Below are positions 1-7,693 of a stretch of DNA of 64,000 nucleotides, piece after piece (within the stretch, counting starts at the first letter, position 1; every line of letters starts with the position of its first letter). Both the position numbers and the translations under genes were made by a program. The DNA is from UBA10349 sp003485905 (GTDB taxonomy: Bacteria > Pseudomonadota > Gammaproteobacteria > Arenicellales > Arenicellaceae). Under the pieces are notes generated by a model, which was not told the DNA's origin, did no database searches, and saw nothing but the letters and a program-made list of their open reading frames with translations. The DNA is taken from the NCBI GenBank assembly GCA_943787185.1, contig CALSLL010000006.1:62001-126000 (forward strand), in the 5' to 3' direction.

Positions 1-223
1 CATAGACCCGGCATAATTCCTTGATCGTGTGGTCGCAGACGCCTTCGTGAAATACGGTTTGCCACGTTTTGGCAAATGACCAGAAAGTAGCTGGCACATG
101 CGCCCGAATTGCCTGGCTTTCAGGGCGAGGCGTGCCGCGAACACGGCATCGTTCAAGTTCGGCCTTCATGTCCGGGTCGGTAATCGTGTCTGGGTCAACA
201 TAACTGATGCGCTGTTTTGACAT
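1..223 (-). CDS. Carboxymuconolactone decarboxylase/AhpD-like protein, 3'-truncated by window edge
   Basis: The reverse strand encodes 74 residues beginning MSKQRISYVDPDTITDP and running off the left edge. The segment CDHTIKELCRVY is typical of the CMD/AhpD alkylhydroperoxidase-like fold, just before the expected CxxC redox motif, which lies outside the window. The ATG at 223 follows an AGAGGA Shine-Dalgarno sequence about four bases upstream. Members of this family are gamma-carboxymuconolactone decarboxylases or peroxidase-like proteins and often sit in aromatic catabolic clusters, which fits the monooxygenase and decarboxylase-like genes nearby. Function beyond the family is not determined. 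Confidence 0.7.
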   Translation of the reverse strand, partial: MSKQRISYVDPDTITDPDMKAELERCRVRGTPRPESQAIRAHVPATFWSFAKTWQTVFHEGVCDHTIKELCRVY

Positions 224-507
224 GCCTGGTTTCCTCTAATCTCTGCTTATTGAACGATATTATTGCCACTTGATACCAACTATCAAGGCATAAGCATTAT
301 AACTGCAATGATCAAATGGCGGTGAATTTCTCATTAAATTCGAAATCGGGCGAATAGGTAATATTATTTAACTACACCGACACGCCCGGTTACTCTATAG
401 CCGACGAGCTCTAAATAGCCACCGGTTTTGTCTAGCAGTGACTAGCGCTATTCTGCTTCGCCTATAGGGAAACCAATGGGATAAGCGTCCTGGTACTCGT
501 TCACGCC

Positions 508-711
508 CTAGTTTGGCTCACGATGACGGTACAACCAGTCCCACATGGAAATAACGTTGGCGCGAAACCAGTTGTCGTAGTTCCAATGATCGTCAAAATC
601 TTCCATAGTCACACGCTCCAATATCTCTTCAATGGTCGCTCCGGCCATCAACTCTTCGAGCACACGATCTCTAAGGGCAAGCCCGACTACCTTTACGATT
701 GAATCAGTGCG
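508..711 (-). pseudogene. Orphan C-terminal gene fragment, in frame after the monooxygenase stop
   Basis: Directly after the TAA of the monooxygenase gene the same frame stays open for 67 codons, ending in TAG at 508-510. There is no plausible start codon near its beginning. The peptide contains RDRVLEELMAG, EEILERVTMEDF and NVISMWDWLYRHREPN, resembling the C-terminal helical tail of some MBL-fold metallo-hydrolases; that family assignment is from memory and weak. After the TAG the same frame continues for 19 more codons (GVNEYQDAYPIGFPIGEAE) to another TAG at 448-450. It is best read as the 3' remnant of a deleted gene. The remaining sequence from 224 to 447 shows no other feature apart from the upstream region of the leftmost gene. 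Confidence 0.4.
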
Positions 712-1875
712 TTAGCTCAATTCTCTCACTACATCGTAATCGTAAACAGACTTACGAAAATTGGCATGCGCGACAATTTCAACGTCACGGTCACTGATGC
801 TAGTACAGATGGAATCATATCGAAGTCCGTTTTTCCGTGCGCCAAGTTGAACATCGGCTACCCGTTGGCGGCGTAGGTTTTCATAGGCAACCAGCGCTGC
901 TTGCCCGGTTTCGCAGGTTGCGCCGGCCAGAATTGTCGCCAGCGCCATGCCATCTTCCATTGACTGATTAGCGCCTTGCCCCAAATGCGGCAACATGGCA
1001 TGGGCAGCATCACCCAGCAGAGTGAGCCGACCTTTTGTCCAGATTGGCAATGGGTCACGGTCATAAAGCGCCCAAAGAAAAGTTTGTTCGACCTGCCGCA
1101 GTAATTTTTCTATACGTTGATCCCAACCCGAAAATTCCTTGCGCAACACATCAGGATCGCCAGGTGCTGTCCAGGATTCTTTGATTTTCGTATCACCCGG
1201 AACGAAACCGACAAAGTTTAACAGCGTGCCTGCCCTCAAGGGAAAGACGAGGAAGTGTTTCCCCTCACCTAGCCACATACGCCAAACATCAGCCGGCCAA
1301 TCAGGCAGGAGCTCCCGTGCTATCACACCACGATAGGCAGCTGAGCCGGAAAATACGGGTACCGAGGGCGGAACCACGATGGGACGCAGCACTGAATGTA
1401 TGCCATCACAGCCGATGACAATGTCCGCCTCGGCAGTCTTGCCATTCGCAAACGTCAGACGAGCCACATCGTCATCTTGTTCGAAACCAGTACATTCATA
1501 GCCGGTTTGAATCACACCCTTAGGCAGCGGTCCGGCCAGGAGATCAATCATGTCGGCGCGATGCATACCGAAAGTGGCATTCCAACCTGACGAATCCGTT
1601 ACCTGAACAGGCGCGATCTCGGTACCATCTTGGTGATAATAGCGGGAGCCCTCTCCCACTCTGGCACCATACTTCTGCACCGCTGATTCTAGACCAAGCC
1701 GCTGAAGGTGACGGACACTGTTCGGGGTTAGGTATATGCCAGCACCTACTTCACCGAGTTCTTGCGCCTGCTCATAGACCGTTACTTCCAAGCCTTGCTT
1801 GATGAGTGCATTGGCAGTGAACAAACCTCCGATACCACCTCCAATAATTGCGATTTTAAAGCGCTCGCCCGTCAT
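712..1875 (-). CDS. FAD-dependent aromatic monooxygenase (salicylate/6-hydroxynicotinate hydroxylase type)
   Basis: A 387-residue group A flavoprotein monooxygenase, predicted to use NAD(P)H and O2 to hydroxylate an aromatic substrate in the cytoplasm. The N-terminal dinucleotide motif GGGIGG (residues 12-17) binds FAD. The DG motif is CDG at 156-158. The GD motif is LLGDAAHAMLPHLGQG from about residue 286. Length matches salicylate hydroxylase, 6-hydroxynicotinate 3-monooxygenase and 3-hydroxybenzoate hydroxylase, which cannot be told apart by eye. The ATG at 1875 has AGGGG about ten bases upstream. The divergent neighbours across the 1876-2381 gap are a class II aldolase and a dihydroxyphthalate-decarboxylase-like protein, supporting an aromatic acid pathway. 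The TAA stop is followed in frame by an unrelated gene fragment. Confidence 0.85.
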   Translation of the reverse strand: MTGERFKIAIIGGGIGGLFTANALIKQGLEVTVYEQAQELGEVGAGIYLTPNSVRHLQRLGLESAVQKYGARVGEGSRYYHQDGTEIAPVQVTDSSGWNATFGMHRADMIDLLAGPLPKGVIQTGYECTGFEQDDDVARLTFANGKTAEADIVIGCDGIHSVLRPIVVPPSVPVFSGSAAYRGVIARELLPDWPADVWRMWLGEGKHFLVFPLRAGTLLNFVGFVPGDTKIKESWTAPGDPDVLRKEFSGWDQRIEKLLRQVEQTFLWALYDRDPLPIWTKGRLTLLGDAAHAMLPHLGQGANQSMEDGMALATILAGATCETGQAALVAYENLRRQRVADVQLGARKNGLRYDSICTSISDRDVEIVAHANFRKSVYDYDVVRELS

Positions 1876-1963
1876 AACCGCTTACCCCTCATGTTACGTT
1901 AATTCTTGTTGAAGCCTTCTACCAGTAACCAGAAGTTGACTTACGTTAGGTAATAATCATTTC

Positions 1964-2209
1964 ATGAAATCATCAAAAACGATACACAAGCGTCACCGGT
2001 TACCCTCTGAAATCACTTTCTATGCAGTATGGCTCAACTATATATTCAAGCTAAGCCGTCGAGCGTTTTTTAACTTTTTTAATATGGGAAAGCGTTTTGT
2101 GTCAGCGAAGAACTATCGATATTTTAGGCAACATACCTTTGCATCCTGGTGGAAGGCGGTAGCAATATCGATGTTACAGGCACAAACTTTTTACGATTTT
2201 ATAGACTAG
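1964..2209 (+). pseudogene. Degenerate N-terminal remnant of an IS6-family transposase
   Basis: An 81-codon reading frame whose first part (KRHRLPSEITFYAVWLNYIF) matches the conserved N-terminus of IS6/IS26-like transposases, which typically read RHRFPPEIISHAVWLYxRF followed by a helix-turn-helix. After about residue 35 the similarity fades. The catalytic DDE domain is absent, and no terminal inverted repeats are visible. It lies in the 506-bp gap between the monooxygenase and the aldolase; the rest of that gap (2210-2381) holds only the aldolase leader. The assignment depends on about 25 residues, so it is tentative. Confidence 0.45.
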
Positions 2210-2381
2210 ATTGTCAGTACCTAAATAACACTTGCCAATTATCTCACGAGGAAATAGATTCGTAGAGGCTTTCGACTGCTTCATCGCTAAGTAGGCTTTC
2301 AACTACAAAATTAACTCTCTTCATTGCACAACTCATGAATTCAAGTTATCAACTAATCAGCCAGTAGGAAATCAAAACACG

Positions 2382-3149
2382 ATGAAAGCGAAAGACAGAG
2401 CGATAAATGATCTCGTGATTGCAAACCGTATCCTTGCCAAGGAAGAGATTGTTGACGCCTATGGTCATATCACAATACGAAACCCGGATAATCCAAATAC
2501 ATTTTTTATTGCCCGGTCACTTTCACCGGCACTAGTAACGGCTGAGGATATCGTCGAATTGGATATGGATGGCAATCCTGTCCATGAAGAAGGCCGCGTG
2601 CTCTACCTTGAAAGGTTTATCCATGCGGCCATACTTAAAGCCCGGCCTGAGGTGCTGTCGACAGTTCACGCTCATGCTGAAGATATTTTGCCATTTTGCA
2701 TTGCAAACGGTACACCACTGAGACCGGTAATTCATTCGGGTAGCTTTATCGGGGCTAACGTACCGGTATGGGACATCGCTGATAGATTTGGTGACACAAA
2801 TTTACTGGTTACGAATATGGATCAGGCGGACGATTTGGCCAAGACTTTAGCTAATAATAATGTTGCTTTGATGCGGGGACATGGATTTGCATCTGCTGCC
2901 CGATCACTAATTGAAGCTGTAAGAATGGCGGTATATTTGCCAAGAAATGCCCGTACTCTCTCCCGTGCATTGCAACTGGGAGGGGATATTAAGTCCTTGT
3001 CTCAAGGCGAAATAGATGCGCGGAACCTGGGCTATAAGCCCTATTCACCAGAAACCTGGCGTGCATGGGAATATTGGGCCACTAGATGTGATTGTGGTCA
3101 TATGTTGGTAAAACCAGATGAGAACGAAGAGAGGTCGCTTCAGCAATGA
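2382..3149 (+). CDS. Class II aldolase/adducin family protein
   Basis: A 255-residue cytoplasmic protein of the AraD/FucA class II aldolase fold, a divalent-metal enzyme family. Likely metal ligands are visible: Glu77, His96 and His98 in TVHAHAED, and His167 in MRGHGFAS. The family includes sugar-phosphate aldolases and epimerases, but also aromatic decarboxylases such as 3,4-dihydroxyphthalate decarboxylase. The next gene resembles the unrelated 4,5-dihydroxyphthalate decarboxylase, which makes a decarboxylase or lyase role on an aromatic acid attractive; that is inference from context. It is the first gene of a + strand cluster leading into a tripartite tricarboxylate transporter. The ATG has AGGAAA about a dozen bases upstream. 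Confidence 0.8.
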   Translation: MKAKDRAINDLVIANRILAKEEIVDAYGHITIRNPDNPNTFFIARSLSPALVTAEDIVELDMDGNPVHEEGRVLYLERFIHAAILKARPEVLSTVHAHAEDILPFCIANGTPLRPVIHSGSFIGANVPVWDIADRFGDTNLLVTNMDQADDLAKTLANNNVALMRGHGFASAARSLIEAVRMAVYLPRNARTLSRALQLGGDIKSLSQGEIDARNLGYKPYSPETWRAWEYWATRCDCGHMLVKPDENEERSLQQ

Positions 3150-3270
3150 ATGTCGCTCACACGACGATGAAAAGATATGCGAATCCTTTAGCTAGTGAAC
3201 ACATAGCTGCTGTTGTGACGGTATCTTTAGAATGCGCTGTAGCAAGAAGCAAAATAACGGGAAGCTATAA

Positions 3271-4263
3271 TTGTTAAAATTATCATTTGCTTGTGGTCCT
3301 TACGACAGAATGGAGGCCTTGCAATATAATCGAATTGAAGTCGAGGGGATTGATCTAAAATATTTGGAGATCCAGTCGCCGCGCGAAATCTTCGATCGGA
3401 TGGTAGGTGAGATGGCTTTTGATCTGTCAGAATTATCTCTGTCAGAGCATGTTGTCATGACGTCCAGAGGCAACAGTCCGTTTGTTGCGCTCCCCGTATT
3501 CCCGTCTAAAGCTTTCAGGCATGGGTTTATCACTATTAGTAAAAAATCGGGGATCAAGGAGCCCAAGGATCTGGCGGGAAAACGTATCGGCGTTCCACTC
3601 TATACGATGACGGCGGCTATCTGGATTCGAGGCGATCTGCAAAACGTCTATGGCGTCGACTTATCCAATGTCCAATGGGTTCAAGGCGCCGTTGAAAAAG
3701 CCGGTTCACATGGCAAACCGCCCGCTGTGCCCGATTTGTTGCAGCCAGTTGATATAACCCAAAATAGCTCTGACAAGTCCTTATCCGAAATGCTGAGGGA
3801 TGGAGAAATAGATGCTTTGATTGGTTCAAGGTTACCTGCTTCCTTACGCACAGATAGCGACAAGGTTACTCGTTTGTTTCCAAATCCCCGCGAAGAAGAA
3901 AAGCGATATTACCTTGAACATAAAATCCACCCGATCATGCATACGGTAGCTATTCAACGGAAAGTATATGAGGACAATAAATGGATAGCCTCCAGCCTGT
4001 TCAAAGCCTTTCTCGAAGCACGGAATTGGGCTATAGAAAAAATGTATTTTTCTGCCGCCCAGCGCTATATGTTGCCTTGGTTATATGATGATTTACATGA
4101 AATTGATGATGTTTTTGGCAAAGATCTTTGGGCATATGGTGTGGATCAAAATCGCTCTACCCTAGAAGCATTTGTCAAATACATGAAACAACAGCATTTT
4201 ATCGAGAACGAATTACCGATAGATGATTTATTTGTACCAATAGAAAGGTTACGCGATCAATAA
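3271..4263 (+). CDS. 4,5-dihydroxyphthalate decarboxylase-like / periplasmic-binding-protein-fold protein
   Basis: A 330-residue protein starting at TTG with GGGAAG nearby upstream. It has no signal peptide: the N-terminus LKLSFACGPYDRMEAL begins directly with a beta strand. GPYDR, the segment IREPKDLAGKRIG-like (here IKEPKDLAGKRIGVP, about residue 95) and the overall length are typical of the Pht5 family, which has a solute-binding-protein fold but acts as a cytoplasmic decarboxylase of 4,5-dihydroxyphthalate. Absence of an export signal favours the enzyme over a transporter subunit. It lies 121 bp after the class II aldolase and before tctC, in the same direction. The exact substrate cannot be read from sequence. 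Confidence 0.7.
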   Translation: MLKLSFACGPYDRMEALQYNRIEVEGIDLKYLEIQSPREIFDRMVGEMAFDLSELSLSEHVVMTSRGNSPFVALPVFPSKAFRHGFITISKKSGIKEPKDLAGKRIGVPLYTMTAAIWIRGDLQNVYGVDLSNVQWVQGAVEKAGSHGKPPAVPDLLQPVDITQNSSDKSLSEMLRDGEIDALIGSRLPASLRTDSDKVTRLFPNPREEEKRYYLEHKIHPIMHTVAIQRKVYEDNKWIASSLFKAFLEARNWAIEKMYFSAAQRYMLPWLYDDLHEIDDVFGKDLWAYGVDQNRSTLEAFVKYMKQQHFIENELPIDDLFVPIERLRDQ

Positions 4264-4371
4264 TTACCTTCCCGACCGCAGCCATAAATCTAATCGCTGG
4301 TTCACGAGTACTTTCGCAAAAATTATTTAAGGTAAGCTAAGCTGATAATTGATTAAAGAAGGGGCGAAATA

Positions 4372-5340
4372 ATGTGGCAATGGCTTTTTGTGGCAGGGCT
4401 AATAATTCTCAGTGTGGGATGCTCTAATAATACCGAAGGGCAATTCCCACAGAAAAATATCTCCATTCTTATTCCGTACGGTCCCGGTGGTGGTTTTGAT
4501 ACAACGGTGCGAGTCTTTGCCCCGTACTTTGCTGCACAGCTGGGGGAAGGGATCAACGTGCTTCCACAGAATATGCCAGGTACGGGTGGACGGCGCGCTG
4601 CTGCAAGTCTCTACCGTGCCGATCCAGACGGGTACACACTGGGACTACTCAATCTACCGGGTCTGGTTTTACCGAGCATTCTTGGTGAACAAGTAGACTA
4701 TGAGCTTCGTCAGATGAGCTGGATAGGTCGAATTGAATCACAAGATTTTCTACTGTTGGTTCGAGCCGATTCAGATATCCATTCGATAGAAGATTTTCAG
4801 GCCCAGGATGAGATCACCTTTGTTTCTATAGGCTACGGAGCTACCGTCCTCGCCGCTATGCAAATCGTTGCTGAACAACTCGACTTGATGAGTAAGAATC
4901 CTATATTTATTACTGGCTATGAAGGAACCACTGATCAATTAATGGCATTGGTGCGTGGTGATGGAAATGCAACCATAGCGCCAATCTCGACGGCCCTGCA
5001 ATATATTAGTTCCGGCAATTTACGGCCACTTGCGGCGACTGGAGAAAATCGCAGTGAGGTTCTTGCAAACGTACCAACCTTTGCTGAACTCGGATATCCA
5101 GACTTGTCGCAGTTAAACGTACAGCGATCTCTGGCGGGGCCGCCAGGAATGGATCCCGCGGTATTGACGCGGTTACGAGAAACATTTTCTCGTACCATGG
5201 AAGATCCTGAATTTAAATCTGCCGCTGCCACTGCGCAGATGGATGTAGTGCCCCTTAATGGCGCTATGGTTGCCGCTGAGATTGAAGCCAGTTTCAGTTT
5301 TTACGAAAAGTTCAAATCCAAACTGAGCAATCCCAATTAG
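4372..5340 (+). CDS. tctC: Tripartite tricarboxylate transporter substrate-binding protein (TctC/Bug family)
   Basis: A 322-residue exported lipoprotein. The N-terminal hydrophobic stretch ends in SVGC, a plausible lipobox with the lipidated Cys near residue 17. The mature part has family hallmarks: ISILIPYGPGGGFDTTVR after the signal and DPDGYTLGL near residue 85. Bug proteins capture carboxylates in the periplasm and deliver them to the TctA-TctB membrane complex. Some members (TphC) serve aromatic dicarboxylates such as terephthalate, which would suit the upstream decarboxylase-like genes; that substrate is inferred. SD AAGGGG lies about nine bases before the ATG. tctA follows 30 bp downstream. 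Confidence 0.9.
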   Translation: MWQWLFVAGLIILSVGCSNNTEGQFPQKNISILIPYGPGGGFDTTVRVFAPYFAAQLGEGINVLPQNMPGTGGRRAAASLYRADPDGYTLGLLNLPGLVLPSILGEQVDYELRQMSWIGRIESQDFLLLVRADSDIHSIEDFQAQDEITFVSIGYGATVLAAMQIVAEQLDLMSKNPIFITGYEGTTDQLMALVRGDGNATIAPISTALQYISSGNLRPLAATGENRSEVLANVPTFAELGYPDLSQLNVQRSLAGPPGMDPAVLTRLRETFSRTMEDPEFKSAAATAQMDVVPLNGAMVAAEIEASFSFYEKFKSKLSNPN

Positions 5341-5370
5341 CACTAGCGAACTCTAGACCGGCCTTTATTC

Positions 5371-6861
5371 ATGTTTGAATCCTTATTAACCGCCGTTGCG
5401 TACTTATTAAGTGATAGCGCTAACCTTGCCTATCTATCCCTGGGTGTAGCTGTCGGCCTTCTATTTGGTATTATTCCCGGCCTCGGTGGTGCCACGGCTA
5501 TCGCGCTATTATTGCCATTAACCTTTGGGATGGCTCCCGAGCAGGCAATTATACTCATGGGTGGGGTCATGGGCGCGGTTTCTGCAGGTGGTGCAGTAAC
5601 GGCAATCCTGTTGAATACTCCTGGTACAGCTCCGAACGCAGCGACGTGTATTGATGGTTATCCACTGACTCAGCAGGGCAAGGCGGGGCTTGCAATTGGT
5701 GCCGCTGCATCAGCATCAGCGATTGGTGGAATCTTTGGTTTATTCATCCTTGTTCTGGTGCTACCCATCGCAAGAACAATCGTCCTATGGTTTGGTCCAC
5801 CCGCATTTTTTATGTTGGCATTATTGGGACTGACGTCTTTGACCGTATCAAGTGGAAATATGTTGCGAGGGCTTATTGCGGCCTGCATAGGACTATTTAT
5901 TGGTTTTGTTGGCTATGATGAGATTGGTGGAACAGCACGCTATACCGGAGGTAGTGATTACCTATGGGATGGATTCTCTATTGTACCGGTTCTGATCGGG
6001 CTGTTTGCCATTGCTGAAATGATGTCGCTATTTGTAAAAGGCGGTTCAATCACACAAGTCGGATCACAAACCAGCATTCGCTTTACGGACACGATTCAGG
6101 GCATCAAGGCCACACTGAAAAATTACAGGATCGTCGTGAGTGGTTCTGTAATCGGCACGCTTATAGGCGCAGTACCTGGTGTAGGCGGGGTTGTAGCATC
6201 ATTTATGTCCTATTCCTTTGCAGCACAAATTACTAAAGAAAATAAAACTTTTGGCAATGGTGATATCCGCGGCGTAATTGCCCCCGAGTCCGCAAACAAT
6301 GCCAAAGATGGTGGGGGACTGATTCCCACGTTGGCATTTGGGGTGCCCGGGAGTGCTGAGATGGCGATATTCCTAGGCGTTCTAATACTTCATGGTTTGA
6401 ATCCTGGGCCGACGCTGCTGATAGAACGTGAAGATACGATCTATGTACTGATCCTTACGCTATTGGGTGCGACTATTCTCAGTACTGGCTTCATATGTGT
6501 CGCGGCATTTTACTTGGTTAGGATAGCTTATATAGATTCTTCTATACTCATACCTTCGGTTATATCGGTGTCACTTTTGGGTGCGTACGCTGTCCAAAGT
6601 GCGATAGGGGATGTATTTGCTGCAGCATTCTTCGGTCTGCTGGGGTATTTGATGATACGTTTTGATTACCCCAGAATAACCTTGGTTATTGCACTAGTGT
6701 TATGCAGTCTGATGGAGCGAAACTACACCCAATCAATGATTATGTTTCAAGGGGATTGGACTGGTTTTTTTCAAGATAACACAGCTGTGGTATTACTGTT
6801 ATTTTCCGTAGCTGCACTATCAATATCGGCATTTCGCGCACTCCGCAAGAAAAAGGCATAG
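5371..6861 (+). CDS. tctA: Tripartite tricarboxylate transporter large permease TctA
   Basis: A 496-residue polytopic inner-membrane protein, the normal length for TctA. The duplicated signature appears as LFGIIPGLGGATAIALLLP near residues 31-49 and again as IGAVPGVGGVVASF near residue 265, reflecting the internal repeat of the family. It forms the large transmembrane subunit of the secondary transporter served by the TctC protein encoded just upstream and the small TctB subunit encoded 5 bp downstream. Order C-A-B with tight spacing indicates one operon. Confidence 0.93.
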   Translation: MFESLLTAVAYLLSDSANLAYLSLGVAVGLLFGIIPGLGGATAIALLLPLTFGMAPEQAIILMGGVMGAVSAGGAVTAILLNTPGTAPNAATCIDGYPLTQQGKAGLAIGAAASASAIGGIFGLFILVLVLPIARTIVLWFGPPAFFMLALLGLTSLTVSSGNMLRGLIAACIGLFIGFVGYDEIGGTARYTGGSDYLWDGFSIVPVLIGLFAIAEMMSLFVKGGSITQVGSQTSIRFTDTIQGIKATLKNYRIVVSGSVIGTLIGAVPGVGGVVASFMSYSFAAQITKENKTFGNGDIRGVIAPESANNAKDGGGLIPTLAFGVPGSAEMAIFLGVLILHGLNPGPTLLIEREDTIYVLILTLLGATILSTGFICVAAFYLVRIAYIDSSILIPSVISVSLLGAYAVQSAIGDVFAAAFFGLLGYLMIRFDYPRITLVIALVLCSLMERNYTQSMIMFQGDWTGFFQDNTAVVLLLFSVAALSISAFRALRKKKA

Positions 6862-6866
6862 CGAGA

Positions 6867-7346
6867 ATGAAACAACCCAGAAATATTCAAACCTCCTTGA
6901 TCGTCGCGTTGCTAATACTAATGATAGCAATCTCGGTGTTAGTTACCGCCTATGGCTATAGTGGCGGCAGCGGTATCTTTCCAAGGTTTATCGGGTGGGT
7001 ATTCACCGGTCTGGCCATGGCCGAATGTTTGGTCCAACTAAAAGCATCTATGTCAACACCAGCTACTGGGCAAATCAGCACCACCTCTGATACTGATTTA
7101 CGCAGGGGAAAAGTACGAAAGGAAATAAAAGGTTTTCTCTGGATAGGCGTTTTTCTAGTGTTGTTGTATCTAACAGGCTTTTTGATTGGCATACCGTTAT
7201 ATATATTCTTTTTTCTGAGGCTAGCGGCAGGAAAATCCTACAAGCAGTGCACTACCATTGCCGTGGTGGCTATCGCATCTGTCTATATACTGTTCATCGA
7301 ATTGCTTCAATACAGGTTATTTCAGGGTACGCTGTTCGGAGGTTAA
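6867..7346 (+). CDS. tctB: Tripartite tricarboxylate transporter small subunit TctB
   Basis: A 159-residue membrane protein with four hydrophobic segments: two near the N-terminus flanking SGGSGIFPRFIGW, and two in the C-terminal half (FLWIGVFLVLLYLTGFLIG, then a helix ending near FIELLQYRLF). This matches TctB in length, topology and position behind tctA. It is the small membrane subunit of the same transporter. The gene begins 5 bp after the tctA stop with GCGAG as a weak ribosome site, consistent with translational coupling. Confidence 0.85.
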   Translation: MKQPRNIQTSLIVALLILMIAISVLVTAYGYSGGSGIFPRFIGWVFTGLAMAECLVQLKASMSTPATGQISTTSDTDLRRGKVRKEIKGFLWIGVFLVLLYLTGFLIGIPLYIFFFLRLAAGKSYKQCTTIAVVAIASVYILFIELLQYRLFQGTLFGG

Positions 7347-7663
7347 ATTGAGTACATAGGTCAATAATAGCCTTCGATAAATATATCGATGGATTGGCCC
7401 CTTTGGATATACAAGAGCCATTTTATACATGTTGCTTAACCTTCTATGACCGACTGCTTATTGCCGAATAAAGGCATTCACATAATAGACATTAACTACT
7501 TTTTCGAATGCAAATATCCCAATTGAATAGTTGTTCAAAATCGGATTATTTCTAATATTCGTGTAGCGAAAAATCAACTCTCAACCTTTGCAACATATGC
7601 TTTAATATACTTATTACTTTTGAACGAAGATTTACCGAATTCCTAATTTATCAGGAGGATCGA
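7347..7663 (+). other. AT-rich intergenic region upstream of the VWA gene
   Basis: No supported gene. The stretch is AT-rich and holds the 3' flank of the transporter operon and the presumed promoter region of the VWA gene. A strong Shine-Dalgarno AGGAGG sits at 7653-7658, 35 bases before the first ATG of the next gene, which matters for that gene's start (see the VWA entry). No terminator hairpin with a U-tract was found behind tctB. Confidence 0.5.
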
Positions 7664-7693
7664 ATTATTCGTCAGTCTCGTAAAAAAAGCCGC

